This document shows positions 26,445 to 34,201 of a DNA stretch of 64,000 nucleotides, one piece after another. Each line of letters opens with the position of its first letter. The first letter of the stretch is position 1. Source of the DNA: Bifidobacterium callitrichidarum (GTDB lineage Bacteria > Actinomycetota > Actinomycetes > Actinomycetales > Bifidobacteriaceae). Made by a program: the position numbers and the translations under genes. Under the pieces are notes generated by a model. The model was not told the origin of the DNA and did not search any database. It saw only the letters and a program-made list of their open reading frames with translations. The stretch spans positions 41,338-105,337 of the forward strand of contig NZ_QFFM01000011.1 in the NCBI RefSeq assembly GCF_003129905.1, written 5' to 3'.

Positions 26445-28319
26445 CTATTCGGCCTTTTCGGCGGCGAGCTTGGCCTTCTCGGCGGCCAGACGCTCGGCTT
26501 CGGCGGCGCGACGGGCGGCCAGCGCCTCGTCGAATCGCGCCAGCTCCTCGGCCACGGCCTCGGTGGGGATCTTGGCGAAGATCGGCGTGGGCTTCGGCAC
26601 CACAGCGCCCACCTCGATCGGCTCGCTCTTCCACGGATGCACGTTCACACCCAGCTGGTAGTCGCCGGTGATGATCGGGTAGGTGAAGCCGGGCTTGTCG
26701 AGATCCTCGACCTCACGCAGCTCGGGCAGCGGCGAGAAGGTGCCAGTGCCGCCGAGCGCCTCCCACACCTTCTGCGCGGAATGCGGCAGGAACGGCGCGA
26801 GCAGGTGGTTCGCGTCGGACACGGCCTGGGCGGCCACGTGCAGCACGGTGCCGAGGCGGGCCGGGTCGTCCTTGATCTTCCATGGTTCGGTGGCGGAGAT
26901 GTACTTGTTGATGTCGCCGACCACACGCATCGCCTCGGCGAGGGCGTGCTTCTGGTGATGGGTCTCGATGGAGGAGCCGACCACGTCGAACGCGGCGGCA
27001 GTCTCCTCAAGCAGGCCACGGTCCTCGTCGGTCATGGAGTCCTCGTCCAGGGCCGGGATCTGGCCGAAGTTCTTGTTGATGAGGTTGGCCACGCGGTTGA
27101 CGAGGTTGCCCCAGGAGGAGGCCAGCTCCTCGTTGTTGTGGCGCACGAACTCGGCCCAGGTGAAGTCGGAGTCGGAGGATTCCGGGCCGGCCACGGAGAT
27201 GTAGTAGCGCACGGCGTCCACCGGATAGCGGGACAGGATGTCCTTGACGTAGATCACGATGCCGCGGGAGGAGCTGAACTTCTTGCCTTCCATGGTCATG
27301 AACTCGGAGGCCACCACCTGCTCGGGCATGTTGAGCGGGCCCATCGGGCCGGTCTCGCCGCCCTTGGAACCCTGGCCGTTGTAGGCCAGCATCTCGGAGG
27401 GCCAGATCTGGGAGTGGAAGGTGATGTTGTCCTTGCCCATGAAGTAGTAGGCCGGGCAGGTCGGGTCGTTCCACCATTCGCGCCACTTCTCCGGGTCGCC
27501 CTGGCGGCGGGCCCATTCGATGGAGGCGGACAGGTAGCCGATCACGGCGTCGAACCACACGTACAGCTTCTTGTTCGGGTTGTCAATCCAGCCCTTGACC
27601 GGAACCGGGATGCCCCAGTCGATGTCGCGGGTGATGGCGCGCGGCTTGACCTCCTTGAACAGGCCGAGCGAGAAGTTGATGACGTTGGTGCGCCAGCCCT
27701 TGCGGGTCTCCAGCCACGCCTTGTTGGCCTCGGCGAGCGCCGGCAGGTCGAGGAAGTAGTGCTCGGTCTGCTCGAAGCGCGGGGTCTCGCCATTGATCTT
27801 GGAGACGGGGTTGATGAGCTCGTCCGGGTCCAGCTCGTTGCCGCAGGCGTCGCACTGGTCGCCGCGGGCGCCCTCGGCACCGCAGATCGGGCAGGTGCCT
27901 TCGATGTAGCGGTCGGGCAGGGTACGGCCGGTGGACGGGGAGATGGCCACCTGCTGGGTGCCCTTGTAGATGTAGCCGTTCTCCAGGCACTGCTTGAACA
28001 TCTCCTGCACCACGTGCTCGTGGTTGCCGGTGGTGGTGCGGGTGAACAGGTTGTAGCTCAGGCCGAGATCGCACAGGTCCTTGGCGATCACGCGGTTGTA
28101 GCGGTTCGCCAGCTCCTGGGCGGTCACGCCCTCCTTCTCGGCCTCCACCAGGATCGGGGTGCCGTGTTCGTCCGTGCCGGAGACCATGAGGACATCATTG
28201 CCCTTCATGCGCTCGTAGCGCGCGTAGACATCGGAGGGCACGCCGAATCCAGCGACGTGGCCGATATGACGGGGGCCGTTCGCGTACGGCCAAGCAACAT
28301 TCACCAAAACATGACTCAT
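26445..28319 (-). CDS. metG: Methionyl-tRNA synthetase
   Basis: A 624-residue class I aminoacyl-tRNA synthetase that charges methionine to tRNA. The HIGH motif is present in [16 protein letters not shown] near the N-terminus, and the KMSKS loop is GKKFSSSRG. The connective peptide carries a zinc site with CPICGAEG and CDACG. The anticodon-binding helix bundle follows, and the protein ends in an Ala/Glu/Lys-rich helix (roughly residues 590-624) instead of the EMAP-like dimerisation domain of some MetRS. No Shine-Dalgarno sequence precedes the ATG at 28319, so translation may be leaderless. It is divergent from an AbiEi-like gene across a highly structured 431-bp gap. Confidence 0.97.
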   Translation of the reverse strand: MSHVLVNVAWPYANGPRHIGHVAGFGVPSDVYARYERMKGNDVLMVSGTDEHGTPILVEAEKEGVTAQELANRYNRVIAKDLCDLGLSYNLFTRTTTGNHEHVVQEMFKQCLENGYIYKGTQQVAISPSTGRTLPDRYIEGTCPICGAEGARGDQCDACGNELDPDELINPVSKINGETPRFEQTEHYFLDLPALAEANKAWLETRKGWRTNVINFSLGLFKEVKPRAITRDIDWGIPVPVKGWIDNPNKKLYVWFDAVIGYLSASIEWARRQGDPEKWREWWNDPTCPAYYFMGKDNITFHSQIWPSEMLAYNGQGSKGGETGPMGPLNMPEQVVASEFMTMEGKKFSSSRGIVIYVKDILSRYPVDAVRYYISVAGPESSDSDFTWAEFVRHNNEELASSWGNLVNRVANLINKNFGQIPALDEDSMTDEDRGLLEETAAAFDVVGSSIETHHQKHALAEAMRVVGDINKYISATEPWKIKDDPARLGTVLHVAAQAVSDANHLLAPFLPHSAQKVWEALGGTGTFSPLPELREVEDLDKPGFTYPIITGDYQLGVNVHPWKSEPIEVGAVVPKPTPIFAKIPTEAVAEELARFDEALAARRAAEAERLAAEKAKLAAEKAE

Positions 28320-28370
28320 AAGGTCAAAGTTTATGCCTGCCCTTGGGCAGAACGACGCCGAGCCATGGGA

Positions 28371-28618
28371 GCGGTCGTAAAACGGCTCTGCTGGGCCATT
28401 TTGCGACCGCCATCCAAATCAGCACGGCACAGCCAATCGTTCAGCGGTCTTTCCAGCCCAGAAGTACCGACTTTCTGTATCCCAAAGACCGCAAATCTCC
28501 TTTCCAGCGGTCCTTTCGGTACAGAAACGCACGACTTCTGTACTCAAACGACCGCAAATCACCATTTCAGCGGTCTTTCCAGCCTAGAAGCCACTGTCTT
28601 CTGTACCGAAAAGACCGC
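28371..28618. repeat. Three exact 63-bp tandem palindromes plus a related fourth hairpin
   Basis: Palindromes of 49 bp bounded by GCGGTC(C)TTT and AAAGACCGC start at 28444, 28507 and 28570, a constant period of 63 bp. The 14-nt spacers are nearly the same (AAATCTCCTTTCCA and AAATCACCATTTCA). A shorter relative (GCGGTCGTAAAA...TTTTGCGACCGC) lies at 28371-28410. They fill the gap between metG and the DnaA-box cluster. Confidence 0.85.
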
Positions 28619-28638
28619 CCCCTCCTCTCCGACATCAC

Positions 28639-28698
28639 TTATCCACCGACTTATCCACACTTCCTGACCAAGACGGGCAAGTTATCCACTTATCCACC
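28639..28698 (+). promoter_or_regulatory. Cluster of four DnaA boxes
   Basis: Four same-orientation 9-mers match the DnaA box consensus TTATCCACA: TTATCCACC (28639), TTATCCACA (28651, perfect), TTATCCACT (28682) and TTATCCACC (28690). No dnaA, dnaN or rpmH gene is nearby, so this is not expected to be oriC. It lies 53-112 bp before the AbiEi-like start and about 320-380 bp upstream of metG. Confidence 0.8.
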
Positions 28699-28750
28699 GT
28701 TTCGCGTCAGGCGGTGGCGCGGCACCAGTCGCTCCGTTTATGGTCGGGGC

Positions 28751-29560
28751 ATGAGCAACACATCACGAAACCCCAGAGCCCCGGCCAAGCCGCCGGCCGG
28801 CAGCATCTCCTCCGCCACCAGGGTGTCCATCTCCTCGCGAATCCCGGCCCGCCAGGAAACGGCCACGATTCCGCCGGTCCTGTTCACCAAGGACCTGCCC
28901 GGACCGCTCAGTCTCAATCGTCTGGCCGCGTTCGGCACGGTCACCAAGCTCGACGAAACCGCCGGATACTGGTCCGACCACGCCACCACGCTGTACGGTC
29001 GGGCCACCATCATCTCCAGCATCGCGCCGTTCGGCACCGTGGCCTGTATGTTCACGGCCGCATGGGTGTGGCTGGGAGGCGACCGCTTCCCAGCCACCAT
29101 CGACGTGATCTCCACCTCGCACTTCCGTTCCACGTCCGCGGGCCGCCGCATCCGCGTCTTCCGGCGGCTCACGCTGCCCGAGCAGATCATCAAACTGGGC
29201 CGTCTGCCCATCACCACGCCGGCCCGCACGGCCTGCGATCTGGCGATGATGCCGGAGGGCGCGGCCCCGCCCACGCTTATCAACGACGTGGTCTGCCAGC
29301 TGATGAGCGCGTACCGGTTCCGGGCGAATGACTGCCTGAGCATCATCAAGGAGCATCGTCATCACAAATACGCCGGCCGGGCGCGCGCGTTTTTCGAGGC
29401 GATTCAGCGGGAGATGGACGACGTGCCGGTTGATTCGATGGTTCGGCCCTCCCGGCCCGATGCCCGGCCCGGCACTAAGAAACCGCAGGCGACATCGGAC
29501 GCGGATACTGAGGCACGGCCGAGTCGGGAACCGGATTCGGAACCGGAGACGGGCGCATGA
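28751..29560 (+). CDS. AbiEi-like (type IV antitoxin-like) DNA-binding family protein
   Basis: A 269-residue protein resembling the AbiEi-type antitoxin/regulator family common in actinobacteria. The segment AAFGTVTKLDETAGYWSD corresponds to the winged-helix end, and KLGRLPITTPARTACDLAMM matches the conserved TTPxRTAxDLA motif. The end is a Pro/Asp/Arg-rich disordered tail. No AbiEii nucleotidyltransferase toxin is next to it, so it is not an evident toxin-antitoxin pair. The frame is open far upstream, but those codons lie in the palindromes and DnaA boxes; I chose the ATG at 28751, although its ribosome binding site is weak. It overlaps the next gene by four bases (ATGA). Confidence 0.7.
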   Translation: MSNTSRNPRAPAKPPAGSISSATRVSISSRIPARQETATIPPVLFTKDLPGPLSLNRLAAFGTVTKLDETAGYWSDHATTLYGRATIISSIAPFGTVACMFTAAWVWLGGDRFPATIDVISTSHFRSTSAGRRIRVFRRLTLPEQIIKLGRLPITTPARTACDLAMMPEGAAPPTLINDVVCQLMSAYRFRANDCLSIIKEHRHHKYAGRARAFFEAIQREMDDVPVDSMVRPSRPDARPGTKKPQATSDADTEARPSREPDSEPETGA

Positions 29561-29898
29561 TCGGGCGGCATCGCGCGAAAACCGGACGGTTGGGGTCGTT
29601 GCGGCAACGGCAGCGGCTGCCGGGAGAAACCGCGGGCGACGAATCGGCCGCCGATGCGATTCCCGACATGACCGCGCCGCCTGAGCCGCCGATCGTTCTG
29701 ACGCCGGCCGTGGCCTGCTCGTCGGATACCGACCCGGATGTGCTGTGGCACATCGCGCGCAACGTGCCCGAACTGCGTCGCTGGCTGGTGGCCAACCCGC
29801 AGGCCGACGCCGGACTGCTCGAATACGTCTCCCAGGCCGGCGGGCCGGGTGTCAGACGAGCGCTGGAAATCCTGCTGGAATCAATGGAGGAGGAGTGA
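29557..29898 (+). CDS. Small LRV-like repeat protein
   Basis: A 113-residue protein. The first 50 residues are basic and then Pro/Ala-rich. The second half (TDPDVLWHIARNVPELRRWL followed by VANPQADAGLLEYVSQ) has the pattern of a variant leucine-rich repeat (LRV) unit seen in many bifidobacterial proteins of unknown function. Its start overlaps the end of the AbiEi-like gene by four bases, so the two are co-translated and probably act together. No catalytic motif is visible. It converges with rsmI, with both stop codons adjacent. Confidence 0.65.
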   Translation: MIGRHRAKTGRLGSLRQRQRLPGETAGDESAADAIPDMTAPPEPPIVLTPAVACSSDTDPDVLWHIARNVPELRRWLVANPQADAGLLEYVSQAGGPGVRRALEILLESMEEE

Positions 29899-31005
29899 TC
29901 AGCCCTTGATTTCCAGGACGGCCGCGTAGACCTGCTTGCGGTTGGCCAACGAACCGTCCGCCTGCGGATGTTCCTGCACCACCTGCGCGATGGCGTCCTT
30001 GATACGGATGCCGTCCTCCAGTGCGCGGTCGATGGCGAGCACGGCCATGTCCTCGATGCTCAGGCTGCTGGGCGCGGCGGCCTCGGCCTCCTCGTCGGAG
30101 GCGCCGCCGATCACCAGCACCATCTCGCCTCGCGGCGGGTTGTCGATCACGCCCTGGCGAATCTCGCCGATCGGCCCACGACGGATTTCCTCGTAATCCT
30201 TGGTGAGCTCGCGGCACAGGGCCATCGGACGGTTCGGGCCGAAGGCGTCGAGCAGGTCGTCCATGGAATCGGCGATGCGGTGGGGCGTCTCGTAGAACAC
30301 GATGGTGCGGCGTTCGCCAAGCAACGTACGCAGGTATTGCACGCGCTCGGCATGTTTGCGCGGCAGGAAGCCCTCGTAGCAGAAACGGTCGGTGGGCAGA
30401 CCGGAAAGGGCGAGCGCGTCGAGCACGGCGGAGGGGCCAGGCGCGCAGGTGACGGGCAGGCCGCGTTCGATGGCGCGGCGCACGATGGCCAAACCGGGGT
30501 CGTTGATGGTGGGCATGCCGGCGTCCGAGACCACGAGCACGGTGGCTCCGGTCTCGACCTGGTCGAGCAGACCATCCGCCTTACCACGTTCGTTGTGGTC
30601 GTGGTAGGCCACGACGCGGCCGTTCACATGCACACCGAGGCGGCGGGCGAGGTCGTAGAGACGGCGGGTGTCCTCGGCGGCCACGATGTCCGCGCGTTCG
30701 AGCAGCGCGACCAGACGGGCGGAGGCGTCACCGGTATTGCCGATCGGGGTGGCGGCAAGCACCACGGTTCCGGCGGGGATGGTCACGGTCGCGGCGCTGA
30801 CCGCCGTGGTGACGCTGGTTTCGGTTTCCTCCGCGCTGTCGCCGTTCACCTCTTGTGTGGCGTCGAAATCTTCGAGGTCTTCGGAGCCGCCAGCGTTCAC
30901 AACGTCGCCGGCGTTGTTTTCAACGTTTTCGATGCCCTCGACACCATCGGCACTGGCGGCGTCTTCGAGGCTGGACTGTTCGGTGAAATCGGCTGCATTC
31001 GTCAT
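29899..31005 (-). CDS. rsmI: 16S rRNA (cytidine-1402 2'-O)-methyltransferase
   Basis: A 368-residue SAM-dependent methyltransferase of the RsmI family, which 2'-O-methylates C1402 in the ribosomal decoding centre. Family motifs are VVLAATPIGNTGDASARL, EDTRRLYDL, SDAGMPTINDPG (SAM binding), FCYEGFLPRK, VFYETPHRI and LCRELTKDYEEI. The N-terminal 75 residues before the fold are an acidic, Asn/Glu/Val-rich extension absent from most homologues. I chose the ATG at 31005; the longer frame up to 31362 crosses the antitoxin promoter region. The C-terminal domain is typical (SIEDMAVLAIDRALEDGI). Confidence 0.93.
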   Translation of the reverse strand: MTNAADFTEQSSLEDAASADGVEGIENVENNAGDVVNAGGSEDLEDFDATQEVNGDSAEETETSVTTAVSAATVTIPAGTVVLAATPIGNTGDASARLVALLERADIVAAEDTRRLYDLARRLGVHVNGRVVAYHDHNERGKADGLLDQVETGATVLVVSDAGMPTINDPGLAIVRRAIERGLPVTCAPGPSAVLDALALSGLPTDRFCYEGFLPRKHAERVQYLRTLLGERRTIVFYETPHRIADSMDDLLDAFGPNRPMALCRELTKDYEEIRRGPIGEIRQGVIDNPPRGEMVLVIGGASDEEAEAAAPSSLSIEDMAVLAIDRALEDGIRIKDAIAQVVQEHPQADGSLANRKQVYAAVLEIKG

Positions 31006-31152
31006 ACCCCCAGTATTCCCCAAGCCACGGAGCAACAGCGACAGGGGATCCGTATGGAACGGAGGTTGCAGAGGTCCGTCACCAATCAATGTGGCTGACC
31101 CGGCAAGCTGGAACCACATAAGCCGATTCCAGTAGCAATCGCTTTCCGCGTG

Positions 31153-31172
31153 CGATACGTTCGCCCGTATCG
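31153..31172. promoter_or_regulatory. Operator-like palindrome CGATACG-N6-CGTATCG
   Basis: A perfect 7-bp inverted repeat with 6-bp spacer lies between the divergent rsmI and antitoxin genes, 55 bp before the antitoxin start. It may be the autoregulatory site of the toxin-antitoxin operon. Confidence 0.55.
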
Positions 31173-31227
31173 GGTCAACACGCCCCGTCCTATCCCATCC
31201 GTAATCCCACAAATCACGAGGAGAAAC

Positions 31228-31575
31228 ATGCCTGACACCACAACCGCACGCCTGCCCGCCCCACCACCTCCATTGTCCGTACATTCGCCGTACAATTTCA
31301 TTATGGCAGCGGAAAACACGAATAAGAACACTCGCTTCGAGATGCGACTGACGCAGGAGCAACGCGACCGCATTGACCAGGCAGCCGAGACCAAAGGCAT
31401 GACCACATCGCAGTGGGCCTTGTCAAATCTGCTCACCGCCGCAGATCGGGACATAAGGGAGGCTCATATCATCCGTCTCAACGACCAGGCTTGGGCAGAT
31501 TTCACCGCCGCCCTAGATGAACCAATGCCCGACCGTCTGGTCGAACTACTGAATCGTGAGCCGATATGGACATGA
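31228..31575 (+). CDS. DUF1778 (TacA-type) antitoxin
   Basis: The 115-residue product contains a DUF1778 ribbon-helix-helix antitoxin (TRFEMRLTQEQRDRIDQAAE, then TSQWALSNLLTAADRDI). The C-terminal part (ADFTAALDEPMPDRLVELLN) has the toxin-neutralising pattern of the family. Two starts are possible. The ATG at 31228 follows GAGGAG by four bases but adds a proline-rich 25-residue leader not usual in the family. The ATG at 31303 gives the standard length and lies just after a TACAAT hexamer and a direct repeat CCGTACA (31277, 31288), which would fit a leaderless, autoregulated transcript. It overlaps the toxin gene by ten bases. Confidence 0.85.
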   Translation: MPDTTTARLPAPPPPLSVHSPYNFIMAAENTNKNTRFEMRLTQEQRDRIDQAAETKGMTTSQWALSNLLTAADRDIREAHIIRLNDQAWADFTAALDEPMPDRLVELLNREPIWT

Positions 31576-32063
31576 CACGATTCTCTCCGCCACGCCGGCT
31601 CACCGCTACCGACGATATCTCCGGATTCGATTGCGGGCTACCGCTTGTGAACGATTGGCTTGCGCATCACCTGCATACAGCGGACCGGCAAGGCACCGCC
31701 GTGGCCTACGCCACGTTTGCCAACGATGACACCCTTGCCGGCTTTTATACGTTGAGCGCCTACAGCATGGAGCGCACGGAAGCCAGCGGCTGGCTGAAAC
31801 GCAACAGCCCAAATCCGATTCCCGTGATCCTGCTGGGCATGCTCGGCGTAGACATGCGGTTCCAAACCAAACATGTCGGCTCGCAGTTACTTCGGGACGC
31901 CACGTTGCGGGCCCTGAACGCAGCCGGCATCATCGGCGCCCGCGCATTGGTGGTACAACCCGCAACCGATTCGGCAGCACAGTTCTATGAACACTATGGA
32001 TTCCGTCACATCGACAGTTCAGCAATGATGTTCGCACCACTGAACGCCATTGAACGCCGGTAG
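31566..32063 (+). CDS. GNAT-type (TacT-like) acetyltransferase toxin
   Basis: A 165-residue GNAT acetyltransferase related to the TacT/AtaT toxins, which acetylate the amino acid on charged tRNA and block translation. The family start ISGFDCGLPLVNDWLAHHL is present, followed by LLGMLGVDMRFQTKHVGSQLL (acetyl-CoA binding region) and the terminal AAQFYEHYGFRHID with the conserved Tyr. An alternative ATG at 31572 overlaps the antitoxin stop as ATGA and may be the real start. It pairs with the DUF1778 antitoxin directly upstream. The tRNA substrate cannot be read from sequence. Confidence 0.88.
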   Translation: MDMTRFSPPRRLTATDDISGFDCGLPLVNDWLAHHLHTADRQGTAVAYATFANDDTLAGFYTLSAYSMERTEASGWLKRNSPNPIPVILLGMLGVDMRFQTKHVGSQLLRDATLRALNAAGIIGARALVVQPATDSAAQFYEHYGFRHIDSSAMMFAPLNAIERR

Positions 32064-32236
32064 GGCCGCGTACCCATAGATGTACATATATTTTCTCAAG
32101 GCCCGCAGTGATTCGGACTCCGGAGGAATCTTGGAACTCGCAGAACCGCGCAATTCCCAAACGGCGGAACCGTGCGGTTTTGCGGGTGAAAAAGAAAATG
32201 GGCCGCTCGCGGTGGAATGAATGCAAGCGACCCAAG

Positions 32237-32309
32237 TGGAGCTGACGGTAGTCGAAACCGCGACCTCTTCGATGCGAACGAAGCGCTCTACCAACTGAGC
32301 TACAGCCCC
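32237..32309 (-). tRNA. tRNA-Ala (anticodon CGC)
   Basis: The minus strand reads as a 73-nt tRNA. The acceptor stem GGGGCTG pairs with CAGCTCC (one G-U), the D arm is GCTCAGTTGGTAGAGC, and the anticodon stem CTTCG/CGAAG encloses loop TTCGCAT, giving anticodon CGC for alanine codon GCG. The T arm contains TTCGACT. CCA is not encoded. It lies between the toxin gene and a GPH symporter gene. Confidence 0.95.
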
Positions 32310-32502
32310 TTGGATTGTTGCTCTGCTCCGCAAAGCAACTCGCATAAATATAGTACGAGGGGCGGTCAAACGCAATTCGGGCCGTCAGTGTGTCGAAAGC
32401 ACAGGCTCGGCCAGGATGGCACGAGGCTCGTAGACCACCCCTCGGTCGGCTCCTCCGCCAGCTTCCTTGGCAGAAGGAGCCGAAACTACAGACTCACGGC
32501 AC

Positions 32503-33921
32503 TCAGCCTTCCAGCACGCGCAACACCTTCTTCTCGTTGTAGAACGCGAACACGATGCCACCGATGCCGCACAGCACGGCCGCGCACACCGCCGCGATGC
32601 GGTAGCCCGCGCCGGACGCCATGCCAATCGTGGAGACGCCAGTGAACAGCAGCATCGCCACGGACTGGCCCATCTTCATCGCGAACGTACGGGCGGCGTA
32701 GAACATGCCCTGACGATCCTGACCAGTCACGCGCGAGCTGGCGTCGGCGATGTTCGCCACGATGGCCTGCGGCAGGATGCCGAACGCGGCCATCGGGATC
32801 GCGCCCACCACCGAAAGCACCAGACCCTGAGCCATCGCCGGCATGAAGGCGAGCGCACCGGATCCGAGCGCACCGGCGAACGCGAACGCGCAGGTGAAGA
32901 TCACGAACGCCACGAGCAGCAGACGCTTCTTACCCACGCGGTTGGCAAGCAGGTTCACGGGTAGGTAGAACAGCACGGACACGCCGGTCATGAGCACGAA
33001 GTAGATGGTCGTGGTGGTTTCCGGCAGCTTGAGCAGGGAGGTCACGAAGAACGGCAGGCCGGTCTGGAAGGTGGTGATGGCCACCCAGTAGACCACGTCG
33101 GAGCAGACGAACTTGCGGAATTCGCCGTCGCCGAAGGTCTGCTTGAGGGATTCTATGGTCGATTCGGAGGTGGGTTGCGAGTTGACGTAGTCCTTCTCGC
33201 GGATGGCCAGCGGCGGGATCAGCATGCACACGAACGCCACGGCGGCCATGATGGTGAAGGTCACGCGGATGGCGGTGATGCGACCCAATGCGGGCACCAG
33301 TCCGCCCCAGATCACGGGTGCCACGTACGCGATCGCCGTGCCGAACACCCAGGTGAACGAGATGGCGGTGGAGATGGTCAGCTGCTGCTTGGAGTCGTGG
33401 CCGAGCTCGGCGATGAGCGCGTTGTACGGCGTGCAATAGAACGTGAGGGCGATGTAGTAGCCGATCACGGTGACGAACAGGAACGCGGCGTTGACCCAGC
33501 TCGTGCCGTTGATCGGGCTCCAGAACACGAGCACGGTGACGATGGCGAGCGGCGCGGCGGCGAACTTGAGGAACGGCATGCGGCGGCCGGCCTTGGCGTT
33601 GCAGCGGTCGGAGAGCGAGGCCACGGCCGGGTCCACGAAGGCGTCGAAGAAGCGTGCGAAGGCGGTGATGCCGCCCACCACGGTCACGATGCTGAGCACC
33701 ACGAGACCCTGCGGCACGAAGACGGTCTGGCCTTGGCTGATGGTCTCCTGGTCGGGTTGGTAGAAGTAGACGAGCCAGTTCGAGATGATGCCGGAAAGCA
33801 GCGCCCAGCCGAACTGACCGATGGCGAAGGCCCACACCTTGGCGATTGGCAGGTCTTTGATCGCGTGGATCGCACGTCCGTCCGATGCCGCGCCTGCGGA
33901 TTGCGTGATGGAATCAGCCAT
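32503..33921 (-). CDS. GPH-type sugar:cation symporter (MFS)
   Basis: A 472-residue membrane transporter with about twelve helices. The segments RFFDAFVDPAVASLSDRCNAK and GRRMPFLKFAAAPLA are characteristic of glycoside-pentoside-hexuronide symporters, including the conserved Asp in helix 2 and the RR loop. The ATG at 33921 follows AAGGAGG by seven bases. No glycosidase or regulator gene is next to it. An operator-like palindrome overlaps the likely transcription start. The substrate is not evident. Confidence 0.88.
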   Translation of the reverse strand: MADSITQSAGAASDGRAIHAIKDLPIAKVWAFAIGQFGWALLSGIISNWLVYFYQPDQETISQGQTVFVPQGLVVLSIVTVVGGITAFARFFDAFVDPAVASLSDRCNAKAGRRMPFLKFAAAPLAIVTVLVFWSPINGTSWVNAAFLFVTVIGYYIALTFYCTPYNALIAELGHDSKQQLTISTAISFTWVFGTAIAYVAPVIWGGLVPALGRITAIRVTFTIMAAVAFVCMLIPPLAIREKDYVNSQPTSESTIESLKQTFGDGEFRKFVCSDVVYWVAITTFQTGLPFFVTSLLKLPETTTTIYFVLMTGVSVLFYLPVNLLANRVGKKRLLLVAFVIFTCAFAFAGALGSGALAFMPAMAQGLVLSVVGAIPMAAFGILPQAIVANIADASSRVTGQDRQGMFYAARTFAMKMGQSVAMLLFTGVSTIGMASGAGYRIAAVCAAVLCGIGGIVFAFYNEKKVLRVLEG

Positions 33922-33936
33922 TGTCGAACCTCCTTG

Positions 33937-33961
33937 TTGACACCATGTCAATAGCAGTGTA
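33937..33961 (-). promoter_or_regulatory. Probable promoter and operator of the GPH symporter
   Basis: On the minus strand a TACACT -10-like hexamer (33956-33961) is followed by the perfect palindrome TTGACA-N3-TGTCAA (33937-33951), just before the ribosome binding site. Repressor binding here would block initiation. Confidence 0.5.
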
Positions 33962-34201
33962 TCACCGTTGTCCCAGCGAACACCAACGCCATTCCGCCAT
34001 TTTCCCACCTCGGATACTCGGCTTCCAGCCTTCTCTCGCAAGTGAGCAAGACGGAAAATCCCAATCCGGTCCAGCAAAACCCTATTGAGCTAAGATCGGC
34101 ATAGGCATCCCACGCCCCGGCCGCCTCTGGAAAGGATCGACCGCCGACCGCGGATCGTCAGAGCGAGCCCGTCGACCGGGACCGGCATCTATGATGGCGT
34201 C

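Noticed and set aside
28444..28618. Possible CRISPR array
   Set aside because: Only three units, spacers are nearly the same and 14 nt long, and units are 49-bp imperfect palindromes. No cas genes are present.
28639..28698. Possible oriC
   Set aside because: There is no dnaA, dnaN, rpmH or gyrB gene nearby and no AT-rich unwinding element; a DnaA-binding regulatory cluster is more likely.
28343..28750. N-terminal extension of the AbiEi-like frame
   Set aside because: These codons run through the 63-bp palindromes and DnaA boxes, so the open frame is fortuitous.
31006..31362. Longer N-terminus for rsmI
   Set aside because: It would cover the antitoxin promoter region and encodes residues unrelated to the family.
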